Positions 26,317 to 36,200 of a stretch of 64,000 nt of DNA are shown in pieces. Origin of the DNA: Promethearchaeota archaeon (GTDB lineage Archaea > Asgardarchaeota > Lokiarchaeia > Sigyniarchaeales > Promethearchaeaceae); contig JAFGBS010000028.1 in the NCBI GenBank assembly GCA_016933055.1, positions 186,001 through 250,000 of the forward strand, read 5' to 3'. The notes beneath the pieces are model-generated. The model worked only from the letters and a program-made list of their open reading frames with translations. It had not been told where the DNA came from and made no database searches. Position numbers and translations under genes: made by a program. The stretch's first letter is position 1. Each line of letters starts with the position of its first letter.

Positions 26317-26559
26317 TCATTTTCCAATTAGCTTCAAAAATTCATCTCGAGTTAAACCACTTTGTTTAATAATAGAAAGCAAAGTTCCTTTGGGAATAGG
26401 ATCTCGGAGTGGAATGATAACTAAATGTGAACTCTCGTTTTCATCATATCTAATCAATGCTCTATGACTCCCTTTTCCCCTTTTCGGTGCATCCTGAAAT
26501 CCTGCTTTCAATAACTTTTGAATGAGTTTCTGGGCAGAGATCATAGGCAGTCTTGTCAT
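26317..26559 (-). CDS. hicA: HicA-like mRNA interferase toxin
   Basis: This 80-aa protein has the HicA double-stranded RNA-binding-like fold pattern: a helix with KLIQKLLKAGF, the catalytic GKGSHRAL with H32, then a strand pair and IPKGTLLSIIKQSGLTRDEFLKLI. HicA cleaves mRNA and is silenced by HicB. It is intact and follows hicB with a 4-bp overlap, the order in which the antitoxin is made first. Alternative start M6 would leave the core unchanged. Confidence 0.92.
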   Translation of the reverse strand: MTRLPMISAQKLIQKLLKAGFQDAPKRGKGSHRALIRYDENESSHLVIIPLRDPIPKGTLLSIIKQSGLTRDEFLKLIGK

Positions 26560-26795
26560 ATATCCATCTCAATTTGACTAGTGAATTTCTGTTTAGTGGA
26601 AAAAATCTGCGAATAATCTTCAAGCAATCCTAATTCCTTTGCGTTTTCTAACCATAATTCAATTGCTTCTTTCAAATTACTTAATGCTTCTTGTGGAGTA
26701 TCTCCAGCAGAGGAAACTTCGATCTCGGGACATTTTGAAACGAAAACTCCCTCTTCTTCCCAAATCAAAGCAGTGAGGTTGGTTTTTGACATCAT
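26556..26795 (-). CDS. hicB: HicB-like antitoxin
   Basis: The 79-aa protein has the RNase H-like HicB antitoxin fold: ALIWEEEGVFVSKCPE, then a GDTPQEALSNLKEAIELWLENA helix. It lacks the C-terminal DNA-binding domain found in longer HicB proteins, so autoregulation may involve other parts or be absent. It overlaps hicA by 4 bp and should neutralise it. Confidence 0.9.
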   Translation of the reverse strand: MMSKTNLTALIWEEEGVFVSKCPEIEVSSAGDTPQEALSNLKEAIELWLENAKELGLLEDYSQIFSTKQKFTSQIEMDI

Positions 26796-26857
26796 GAATC
26801 AAATAGTTTTGTTGAGTATATAATACCAGTGAATCCAAACAAAAAAGCTTATTGAAA

Positions 26858-27062
26858 TTAATTAACAGATTCAGCATAAGAAAAAGCAGCTTTAATATCT
26901 TTTTTTGTCAGAGAAGGATATTTGAATGATTTCTACATCAGTCATTCCTTCAGCAATGGAATCCAAAATTACCGATGCCATAATTCGAGTACCTTTTATG
27001 CAGACCTTTCCATGACAAATTTTTGGATTCGCTGAGATTCTTTCTACCCACGATTCTGTCAT
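26858..27062 (-). pseudogene. DUF433 antitoxin-like gene with frameshift
   Basis: From the ATG at 27062 the protein reads like DUF433 family proteins (WVERISANPKICHGKVCIKG, then TRIMASVILDSIAEGMTD). It then runs into a stop at 26892. One frame over, the family's C-terminal helix continues exactly where expected (YPSLTKKDIKAAFSYAE) to a TAA at 26858-26860. A one-base frameshift lies near 26925-26935, so the gene is broken or contains a sequencing error. The usual partner toxin with a Mut7-C/DUF5615 fold is not present next to it. Confidence 0.8.
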
Positions 27063-27153
27063 TGTACTATAGAGCAATAGTGTCTATGAAGAAAAAAATG
27101 TATGGACATTTCATAGATTTATATGCGATTTAACTTAGCTTAAGGCATCCAGA

Positions 27154-27339
27154 TTATTTCAACCATTTTTCGAACCTTTTACGAACTTCCTCATGCGAGA
27201 TGCCTTAGTTTTTTTCACTTTGAGTTATTCCAAGTTCAATTTTGTGTTGAAGATAAAATGCTTCAAAAATATCGTGGTATTCGGCATCATTCGGTAATTT
27301 TTCGATGATATCAATTACTTTTTTCTTGGTGGATTGCAT
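27154..27339 (-). pseudogene. RelB/YefM-type antitoxin interrupted by a stop
   Basis: The frame starts MQSTKKKVIDIIEKLPNDAE and continues YHDIFEAFYLQHKIELGI, a pattern common in small addiction-module antitoxins (KLPDD..., then a helix). A TAA at 27205-27207 interrupts it. The family's C-terminal segment ISHEEVRKRFEKWLK follows in the same frame to a TAA at 27154. No RelE/ParE-like toxin gene is adjacent. It is part of the decayed island. Confidence 0.7.
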
Positions 27340-27398
27340 ATACAGTAAACGAAGGAACAGATATTTAATTCATCGTAGAGTGCTGAATTTTTATCTAT

Positions 27399-27445
27399 TC
27401 AAAAAGCATGCTATCGCTTAGCATATAAAAGTTAGAATTTTGCAT
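27399..27445 (+). repeat. Direct repeat, right copy, with 7-bp hairpin
   Basis: This 47-base copy matches 25840-25886 at 43 of 47 positions. The inner part, ATGCTATCGCTTAGCATA, is identical in both. The 158 bases from here to the Rag-like gene hold no gene I can support. Confidence 0.85.
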
Positions 27446-27603
27446 CTAAATAGAGATTACGTCTTTTAATGCAAGGTTATGTTTTCTAAAAGAATATAAG
27501 AATATTTCTAACACACTGAACTTAATTGATCAGGATTTTTGAATACAACTAACCAACCAAAAAATTCTTCACTTAATTAGACGTTGCAAAGGTGAGTTGC
27601 GTC

Positions 27604-29184
27604 ATGACAAAAAAAATTGTGTTCGTAGGACCTCCTAGCTCTGGCAAATCGACATTGCGTCGATTATTCTTTGAGGGAGAATCAGCTTTTGATTTACTTA
27701 ATCATCCCTTGGAACCTACTCGGGGTAGTGAGATTTACACTTATAAAATGAAGGAAGAAATTGGTGTATTCGACCTTTCAGGGCAAGAATTGAATCGATG
27801 GTTGGGTCAAGAGCAAGAGGTATTTCAGCAAACTGATGTGATATTAATCACACTTGATGCAACTACGGATTTTAATTTATGCAGTAAACTCATAACTCAA
27901 ATGCAAAAGATACAACAAGAACGATGCTCATCTGCAACTTGTTATATACTGTTTCATAAAATTGATTTATTATCGGATAAGGATCATAAGATCTTAAAAG
28001 ATAATATTAAACAAAATCTACCGAAATCACACCAATGCTCAATATATTATACAAGTATTAGAAATGAATTTTACTTGAACACATTAAACGTTGTGTTAGA
28101 TATTTTGGATGATGTACAATCTAAACAAATCATTAGCACCCCATATAATTTTAATACATTTCGTTCGCTAGCAGGTCTTTTATCCCAATTAAAGAAAATG
28201 AAGGTAGCTAATTTTGCTGAACTCACGGCGTCCTTGAATGTACATCAACATGATTTAGCTACATTGTTGAACCAACTAAGTGGACAAAAATATTTATTAT
28301 CACGAAATTATGGCTCTGATCAAGTTTTTTTCCTCTCTGATGCGGGAGAAGAATATTATAAGGAATTTGTCCAACGATTTTTGCACAAGAGGGATATTGA
28401 GGAAACTAGAAACCTTCCAAATTTTGCTTTTCCCTCTGTTGATGATGTGAAGTTTGAACGATTTGATTTCAACCTATCAAAAATCAATAATAAAAAATAT
28501 GTAGCAAGTATGTGTGAAAAACTCATTTATGGAATACTTATAAGTGATGAAAATGGTCGTTTGTTGATAACAGTCGAAAATGGTAATAATGCACTAAAGA
28601 ACATCTTAGCCACTGAAGATAATCCCAGTTTTGATATAGAATTAGTCCCAATGTTTATCAATGCAATGTATAAATTTAGTGCTGAAATAAACTTGCAAGG
28701 TTTTACGGGTTTTCAATTGCAGGGTAAGAATATTAATGTTCATTCAATGCAATTTGACCGATTTACCTTAACATGCTTTACTTCTCCCTATTTCAACCCA
28801 GAAATTGTGAAGGATGCCTTTATAGAAATGTTTGATAGATTTAGCATTCGCTATGACGCAGAACTTGAAGACTTTTTGCAAACTGGCAACGCTACACCAT
28901 TTCAATCGTATAAACCTGCTTTCTTAAAAGAATTTCAGAAAATCACTGTTGAGTTTCTACATCAGCTGGATTCCCATATTGATGAGAAATCAATGAATTC
29001 TTATAAAGAATTATACCGAAAATTAGATGGAATTCAATTAAGCATGGTGTCGGATTCCTTACGCTATAAATTGAAAGATTTCAAATTACGTTTTATTCAA
29101 GCAATTTTGGACCAAGATTACACGACTTTAAATGATTTATCGAAAAAGGTTGATGCTCTATCGTTGAAAATAGTCACAAATTAG
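27604..29184 (+). CDS. Rag/Gtr-like GTPase fused to wHTH and longin-like domains
   Basis: The 526-aa protein starts with a GTPase domain: G1 GPPSSGKST (9-17), G2 T39, G3 DLSGQE (57-62), G4 HKID (118-121) and G5 TSI near 153. HKxD in place of NKxD, with TSI, is the hallmark of Rag/Gtr GTPases. A winged-helix-like region (about 183-255) follows, then a longin/roadblock-like alpha-beta domain (about 300-420: LIYGILISDENGRLLITV and later strands and helix), then a helical tail. In eukaryotes Rag GTPases work with roadblock/longin partners; here a related module seems to be on the same chain. The ATG at 27604 is chosen because GGTGAG lies eight bases ahead; a GTG at 27592 is the alternative. Target unknown. 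Confidence 0.85.
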   Translation: MTKKIVFVGPPSSGKSTLRRLFFEGESAFDLLNHPLEPTRGSEIYTYKMKEEIGVFDLSGQELNRWLGQEQEVFQQTDVILITLDATTDFNLCSKLITQMQKIQQERCSSATCYILFHKIDLLSDKDHKILKDNIKQNLPKSHQCSIYYTSIRNEFYLNTLNVVLDILDDVQSKQIISTPYNFNTFRSLAGLLSQLKKMKVANFAELTASLNVHQHDLATLLNQLSGQKYLLSRNYGSDQVFFLSDAGEEYYKEFVQRFLHKRDIEETRNLPNFAFPSVDDVKFERFDFNLSKINNKKYVASMCEKLIYGILISDENGRLLITVENGNNALKNILATEDNPSFDIELVPMFINAMYKFSAEINLQGFTGFQLQGKNINVHSMQFDRFTLTCFTSPYFNPEIVKDAFIEMFDRFSIRYDAELEDFLQTGNATPFQSYKPAFLKEFQKITVEFLHQLDSHIDEKSMNSYKELYRKLDGIQLSMVSDSLRYKLKDFKLRFIQAILDQDYTTLNDLSKKVDALSLKIVTN

Positions 29185-29190
29185 CATAGA

Positions 29191-29213
29191 TTTTTTATTT
29201 TTCCTTTTTTTTT
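29191..29213 (+). terminator. T-rich terminator after the Rag-like gene
   Basis: Three T-runs follow the stop codon within 30 bases, without a hairpin. It separates the GTPase gene from the ABC/FtsX operon 160 bases downstream. Confidence 0.5.
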
Positions 29214-29370
29214 CTAAAGTTCGATTAGGATGTAACTGAGCTTTTAAAATAAATGACTCACTATGTTTGCAAAACAGCAAAATAAGTGAAATACCAATAT
29301 ATTTGAATTATAGATTTATTTCCATCAAATTATTTTATAAGGACATATTATCCAAAGTCAAGGTGCAAAA

Positions 29371-30369
29371 ATGGTATTAAAAGCTCCCAAGAAGATTAAA
29401 ATCGAGGATGAAGAAATTTCTCGAAAATATAAGATTATTGCTGAAAACTTACATAAAACCTATCTGTTAGGCAAAACTGCAGTTGCAGCTTTACGTGGTG
29501 TGGATGTGCAGATAAAAGAAGCTGAATTTATCGGACTCTACGGACCTTCTGGATCGGGAAAAACCACCCTTTTAAACTTAATAGGTGGTTTGGACTACCC
29601 TACGAGAGGAAAGATATTTCTTGATGGGATAAACATGGCAAAATTAGACGATAATGAGCTTGCTGACCTAAGAAGGGATCACATTGGCTATGTTTTTCAG
29701 TTCTATAATTTACTCCCACTGCTAACAGCTTTAGAAAATGTCATGATTCCTCTACATTTCCAAGCAAAATTAAGTAAAAGAGGGAAAGCACGAAAAGCAA
29801 TGGAACTTTTACGTCTTGTAAAACTTGATGAACGAGCAAATCACACTCCAAGTGAACTATCGGGAGGAGAACAACAGCGGGTGGCGATTGCACGCGCCTT
29901 TGCGAATGATCCCTCCATTGTCATTTTAGATGAACCGACAGGTGATTTAGATTCGAAAACTGGAATTGAAATACTTAATTTGCTACGTGATCTTAATCGA
30001 AAGGGAGCAACATTTGTTACAGCCACTCATGATGGGGCCGTCTCAGAATATTGTTCTCGTGTATTACACCTAATGGATGGCAAGATCGTAACGGGTTCAA
30101 AAGCAGAAGGATTGAAAGAAACTCCTCAACAAAGGAAAACCCGACTTGAACATCAGCAAACGAATCGACAATTAGTGGAAGAAAAGATATTAAAAACCAT
30201 TGAAGGAAAAGATCAAATCAGTATTGAACGATTACGTGCAGGGATTCCCTCTGAATTAATGGAACATCTCCCCATCCACTTTGATGACATTATTCAAGAA
30301 TTAATTGATAATGAAAAAATCAAGGGAGAACTCGATAAGGGTGTTCTTTTTATTCAAAAAGAAGGATAA
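29371..30369 (+). CDS. MacB/LolD-type ABC ATPase with C-terminal extension
   Basis: The 332-aa ATPase has Walker A GPSGSGKTT (58-66), a Q-loop in FQFYNLLPLLTALENV, the signature LSGGEQQRVAIARAF, Walker B VILDEPTGDLD and THD. This subclass powers FtsX-type permeases (mechanotransmission), not solute pores. About 80 residues after the core (about 250-332) form a charged helical, possibly winged-helix-like domain not usual in the family. AAGGTG precedes the ATG. It is the first gene of a five-gene operon and probably serves both permeases in it. Confidence 0.93.
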   Translation: MVLKAPKKIKIEDEEISRKYKIIAENLHKTYLLGKTAVAALRGVDVQIKEAEFIGLYGPSGSGKTTLLNLIGGLDYPTRGKIFLDGINMAKLDDNELADLRRDHIGYVFQFYNLLPLLTALENVMIPLHFQAKLSKRGKARKAMELLRLVKLDERANHTPSELSGGEQQRVAIARAFANDPSIVILDEPTGDLDSKTGIEILNLLRDLNRKGATFVTATHDGAVSEYCSRVLHLMDGKIVTGSKAEGLKETPQQRKTRLEHQQTNRQLVEEKILKTIEGKDQISIERLRAGIPSELMEHLPIHFDDIIQELIDNEKIKGELDKGVLFIQKEG

Positions 30370-30399
30370 TACCAGATTATTGTAATTGGAAGCGTTCTC

Positions 30400-33237
30400 A
30401 TGAACATAATTGCCTATGCATTCAAAGATCTAAAAACTCAAAAATTTCGAGCAATATTAGGAGTAGTCGGAGTAGCGGTCAGCATTTTTCTTCTAACTTC
30501 AGTTTCCTTCTTGACTGATGCTGTTTCTTCTGCCTATGTGGATTATCTTGTCACAGATGCAGGGGGAATGGATGCCACTGTAAGTTATCGATGGCTTGAT
30601 GGATACACCGACAGCACCTTTGGTTCAGAGTACAATTTCAGTTATAATGAATTAATTGAAAAAATCGAGGTCGAAACCGATCAAATCGAGCATTATATTC
30701 CGAGATATCGGCAATGGCATTATTTTTATACTTCTAGATGGGGTTGGCGAGGCACAGAAATGGTGGGATTGAATATTTCGTATGAAGAAGAAATTGGATT
30801 TGGAAAATTCTTAAATACGGGATATGATTTCGTTACTCATGGTATTCCAGAGGGATATTGCGCCATATCATCCAAAATGGCCGAAGAATGGGAAATATTT
30901 GTTGGTGATTCATTCCGATTATATTGGTGGGAATGGGTTCCCGAGCAATACTGGCTCTCTCATTATTATGATTTAACTATCTTATCAGTTTTTGATCATC
31001 TATTGAAATTTCCCACTTGGATGGAGGAAATAGTGGTGGTTGATCTTTCAAGCATTCCCACTTACTTTAATAACAGTTATGGAGGGATGGAAGGTCGAGT
31101 TAATCATTTGCATATGACTTTTAAAAATTCCCAGAGCTTATATGATGTTCGAGATATCCAAGGATCGGAACGTGCTGTTGAGTCCATTGGTGCAAAAATT
31201 CAGACTGCTTTAGGGTATGGCTACTGGGTGGATTTACCAAAATTGACTAGTTTGGGTGACGCAGAATATCTGTCCATTGGGACTCGAATTATATTTATTT
31301 TTATAAGTCTTATCTCTATGTTAATTTCAGGAATTTTAATTAATGGGATCCTTTCAACTTCCGTTGAGGAAAAGATTCGAGAATTCGGCATATTCCGAAC
31401 ATTAGGTGCTCGGAAAAATTTCAATCTGAAATTAGTGATCGTTCAAGGTCTTCTAATTTGCGTTACAGGCACCACAATAGGGATTTTTTTATCTTGGTTA
31501 GGCGTATCACAAATTTTACTACCTCTATCTACGAGATGGATACCCTCTGAGATATTATCAAGTCCTATTCAATTCGTATTAAGACCAACAACATTGTTGA
31601 TTTCTTATGCGATAGGAATTGGAGTTTCTCTTGTGGTTTCTCTCTCACCAGCCATAAAAGTAATGCGATTGCAAATAGTAGAAGCAATTAATCCTTACAG
31701 ACATGAGGAATCCGTCTATAAATTAGTCAAAGAAGAGACTGTGAATGTAAGATTAATAATAATCGGATTGATTCTTGCCATAAATGGAGGATTAATCTTC
31801 TTCTTCCTACCACGTCTGATTGTGACATTGAATTTTTCTTTACTATCGACTATACTAATAATCGTACTCCTAGCTTTTCTTGTGGGGTTAACAATGGCGG
31901 GAATTGGTCTAATGCCCCTTCTTTTACGATTTTGGATAGCCATATTGAGACCTTTTGCACGGAAATTAATTGCGATAATAAGAGTAACAATTTTTCGTCA
32001 TGAAAGGCGAAATTCTTCTACAATTTTGATGTTTTGTTTATCGTTTTCCTTTGTATTATTTGCATCTAGTATGGTAGAAATTCAAAACGTTCAAGTAGGT
32101 GCTCTAATCCAGACTGAATTGGGGTCTCCATTAGTAATTCGTCGAGCAGGACATTCCCGTGCTATAACTACGGACTTCCAAGAGGAATTGATGCAGATTG
32201 AGGGCATAGAACGCAGTAGTGTTGTACTAGCTCATCCTGAATTACTTAAATCAATATATGCCTATGGAGAGGATGTTTATTATGATGCGGAAATTGGAGA
32301 TTACATAAACTTGAAATCAAGTGATATTCGATTATATGCTCTTGATAAATATTATGTAGACACAATTTACACTGAATATATTCAAATGTCTCGGGGGACA
32401 ATTAAAACAAGCTTTCCGGCCCTATTTAATGGAAATAACACATGCATTATTTCGACTGCTTTAAGCGAAGATTTATCTCTCAATTTGTATGATACTGTTC
32501 GATTGACCTTTATACGAGGCGATGAAACAACACAAGCTGAATTTGAAATTGTTGGTATAGCTAGTTTATTACCTGGCTTAGATCGATTCAAGGGTAGTTC
32601 TATTTTTGGAGGAGCTGATGGAGTTGCAATATCACATGAAAAATATCTTGAATATATGGAAATTCCAAAACCAGCATGGGCTTGGAGGATATTTGTCAGT
32701 GTTCGCGAAGATATGATTTCTCAAACACAAATGATTGAAGAAAAAATAGACGAGACTCTCTATGGAAAATGGACTTTTGGAACATATAATGTTCAAAATC
32801 TTGTACAGGAAGTGGAACGCGGTTTTCTTACAGTTCAAATTGTTCTTCAAATAATTTTATCCTTTACGATAGTGATTTGCATGTTTGGATTATTTGCAAG
32901 TTCTTATTCAAGTATTTTAGAGCGTAAACGTGAAATAGGAATTTTGCGTGCATTGGGTTTAAGAAGGGAAGGAGTTAGTAGATTATTCACTGTAGAATCC
33001 GTAGTTATATTACTAGCTAGTGGATCCACGGGAACAATAGTGGGATTTTCTACAGCAGCATTATTATCACAAAATTTGTCAATTTTCGCCCAATCACCAA
33101 GATTACTGAGTTTTCCTACTTTGACAACACTAATTTTATTTGCAGTTAGTTTGGTCGTCCTTTTGGTAGGAATGATGGCTATCCTTAGAAAAATTAAAAG
33201 AAAAAACTTGATGGAAATTTTTCGGGAGACACAATAA
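30400..33237 (+). CDS. FtsX/MacB-type ABC permease, first copy
   Basis: This 945-aa permease has an N-terminal span (about 18-40), a long extracytoplasmic domain (about 45-285), and an FtsX-like core with EKIREFGIFRTLGARK and three spans. A middle pair of spans follows (about 450-530), then a second extracytoplasmic domain and a second core with KREIGILRALGLRR. It therefore carries two FtsX cores. It is clearly homologous to the last gene of the operon, with the same architecture and a similar start. It overlaps the next gene by 1 bp. It likely pairs with the other permease, LolCE-like, to extract or release envelope proteins or lipids. Confidence 0.92.
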   Translation: MNIIAYAFKDLKTQKFRAILGVVGVAVSIFLLTSVSFLTDAVSSAYVDYLVTDAGGMDATVSYRWLDGYTDSTFGSEYNFSYNELIEKIEVETDQIEHYIPRYRQWHYFYTSRWGWRGTEMVGLNISYEEEIGFGKFLNTGYDFVTHGIPEGYCAISSKMAEEWEIFVGDSFRLYWWEWVPEQYWLSHYYDLTILSVFDHLLKFPTWMEEIVVVDLSSIPTYFNNSYGGMEGRVNHLHMTFKNSQSLYDVRDIQGSERAVESIGAKIQTALGYGYWVDLPKLTSLGDAEYLSIGTRIIFIFISLISMLISGILINGILSTSVEEKIREFGIFRTLGARKNFNLKLVIVQGLLICVTGTTIGIFLSWLGVSQILLPLSTRWIPSEILSSPIQFVLRPTTLLISYAIGIGVSLVVSLSPAIKVMRLQIVEAINPYRHEESVYKLVKEETVNVRLIIIGLILAINGGLIFFFLPRLIVTLNFSLLSTILIIVLLAFLVGLTMAGIGLMPLLLRFWIAILRPFARKLIAIIRVTIFRHERRNSSTILMFCLSFSFVLFASSMVEIQNVQVGALIQTELGSPLVIRRAGHSRAITTDFQEELMQIEGIERSSVVLAHPELLKSIYAYGEDVYYDAEIGDYINLKSSDIRLYALDKYYVDTIYTEYIQMSRGTIKTSFPALFNGNNTCIISTALSEDLSLNLYDTVRLTFIRGDETTQAEFEIVGIASLLPGLDRFKGSSIFGGADGVAISHEKYLEYMEIPKPAWAWRIFVSVREDMISQTQMIEEKIDETLYGKWTFGTYNVQNLVQEVERGFLTVQIVLQIILSFTIVICMFGLFASSYSSILERKREIGILRALGLRREGVSRLFTVESVVILLASGSTGTIVGFSTAALLSQNLSIFAQSPRLLSFPTLTTLILFAVSLVVLLVGMMAILRKIKRKNLMEIFRETQ

Positions 33238-36200
33238 TGATGAATATATATTCCCTAACAAAAAAAATTCGAAAATGCATTCAGCTAGTAATTGTATTCA
33301 GTTTTATTTCGTTAATTATGTTCTCTCCTGAGCTCCCTTTCATATCATTATCTGTAAATGATACACCTCAACTACAAAGTCCGTATAGTTCCGATGTGGC
33401 GGGTTCTGAAATGTATAGTGAACAATTATCTGCCTATATTGCCGGAAATGCGTCAATAATAAAACAAGGATATATTACGAACGATTCAAATATTTTGCGA
33501 GGATTTGATTATAGTGATCCAGCTTTTCATGAATGCTCGGTTTTAATCGCTTTATCAAATGGGATTACCCCCCAAATTTTCCCGAATCCGTTCAGTTCAA
33601 GTGCTTTCGGTTCGGAAAAATTCTTAACTTATGATTCTTTTTACGGTTTTCTATACTATGAATCTGCGACGGGTTCAGGAAAAGCAATAGCAGATCGCGC
33701 AAGTCGTGCTCTAAATATAATTGAAAACCTCTTTAATATCCAGCTTTTCATGCTTGATACCTTTAGTAAGAATCGATTTTATCCATTTTTTGGTTTTTAT
33801 CCAAATTGGGATGATTTATTTGAGTTAATCATAAATAATGCTCCACAAGATGGATATTGGGGTGCTATTGATTCCGCAAGATTATTGAGTAAAGAATATA
33901 TGACAAAAAGTCATCTCAGTTCGTATATTTTGATGTTAGATTCCGTGAACACCCTTTCATCTGGATTCGATTTCCCCGTTGAATTTGAAAAATTTGAAAT
34001 TGATCACATATCCACCTCCTTCGCTGATGTATCCGAAATCTCCAATATTTTCAGTAGTGTCTTTGATTTCTTGAACCTAACCAGTGGGGTGTTTTCTATG
34101 TTCGATACATCACAATTATTGAGGGGAGATTCTAAAATCATTACCACTATTTTACAATACGAGGGTTTAGAACAAGGAATACAACGCATTTCAGAAAATG
34201 AATATAATTTTGATCTACTGCGAGCACTAAATTATAATTCTTCAGAAAGGGGATCCCTTAGCCCTAGTAAAAAAATATACATTTCATTAGTAGGAGCTTT
34301 ATTATCGGAAATTGATATTTCTATCTATTCCTCAGATATTTTAGGATTTACTCCTCTTTATCATAACTTTTCCAGTTACATATTGGATTCCATTGAAGAA
34401 GCTGCATTTCTACTCGGTCAGAATATCGATATTTCCATAATTTCTGATTATTCTCTAAGAACATTTTGGCATACAGATGATGACGTCAATCGCATCGTTA
34501 CAAATTTATATGATCATGCGACTATAGAAAATCCGTTGAATTTAATAACGACCTTAAGCTTAACAGGTTTGCCCGTTATACCAACGGGTATTTTAGAACC
34601 CTTAAAAGAATTCATAATTCGATACGCAATTAATTCGACCGAGCCAATATTACGGATAGAAAAGGATTATCGGTTTATTTCTTATGAGACCGGTGAATAT
34701 GAAATAGATATAAAAGTAACGAACGAAGGGGATATCCCCGCATGGGGGCGTAAAATCGAATTACCGATTTTAAATCAAACCTTTTTGCCAATCCCTACTG
34801 TTATCACAGATTTTATCGAATTGCAATATGGAATGACAGCAGAAGAATTTCTTATACCAGAAGAACCACCCAGATTCATTTTCATAGATTCTTTAGGATC
34901 AGGTGTATTCGATTATCTTTATCCATCAATAACTAATTTTTCGCAACTCACCTTTTATAATCCTCAATTAGCTGAAGACATTTTAGCTCCGAGTAATGAT
35001 GATTATTTTAATTCTTCGGGAGTATCACAAGAAGAACGGCAACTATTAGCAGAATTGTTCAATCAATCATCCAGCATATTTAATCAGGACAATTGGAAAT
35101 TAAATCCAGGGGAATCTATTACTTACACACTTAGCGGCTTATCCAATGAAGCTTTCTTCGATTATTCCAGTTTTTATGATTTGAATTTCACCATAACGGG
35201 GGATAATTTAGAACCATATCTTTCTTATGGTCAATCAATCCTCCCTAGCGAACCATCCTATGCTAGAATAGAAGATGGACTTACTTGGGATATCCTTTCT
35301 GAACAAATTGGTCAAGATAACCTCATTCAAATATTTTTTTCATTTGAGAATACTACACTCATTGATTTCTACAATTTTTCTTTGGACCAAATAGGCTTGA
35401 ATTTCGAATTTACCTCTAATTTAGAACTTTCTATGGACACTCAGTTTACCTTAGAATTCTTTAATACTACGGATATGACGTTCCAATTAATACAAAATTC
35501 TCTTTATAGTGCAACAAACACGAGTGTCGAATTTAACACACCATCTAATCTGCTAGATTATATAGATCCCGCGAATAATTATCAAAGTATCTTTAAATTG
35601 ACGTTCAAAACAGAACTCCCACAAATTTTGTCGATTGATAGCCTAATCGTTCAATTTATTGATAGAGATTTGGATATTATCATGCAATCTCCCGCAAGAG
35701 TAGCGTATACGACTTATACAGGACATAATACATATTTTATTGATTCCAATCCCATTACGGCTGTTACAGATCCAGCACCCATATTGATTGCTACTTCAAC
35801 TTTAGATCATTATAGTTCTGCTCCGGGAATATTAAATACCTATAATTTAACAATCGAGAATGTGGGAGGTCTACAAGCGAATCAGGTAAATGTTACTCTA
35901 AAAGCACCTGGCATAATAGCAGATTCAGGTAATTTTACTCTTGAGAATGGATACCTCTTGTACGAATATCCCAATATTAGTGTTGGGAATTCAATTCAAA
36001 ATCTTAGCTTCAGTTTTTATACTCCTAATAGTTATAATCTCCCCCTTGCTGAAGTTGAGTACAATCATCCCATCACATTATTGAACCTAACTGATTCAGA
36101 TTTCACCACCTATACCAACGATCTGTTCATTTCCGCTCCTATTGATTATTTAACTCGGTACCCCTTTTTGTATGTATTGAAACTTTACTATAAAAGTAAT

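Noticed and set aside
25840..27445. Integron attC sites around toxin-antitoxin cassettes
   Set aside because: The repeats have a hairpin, but they lack the GTTRRRY and RYYYAAC boxes, and no integrase is in the window.
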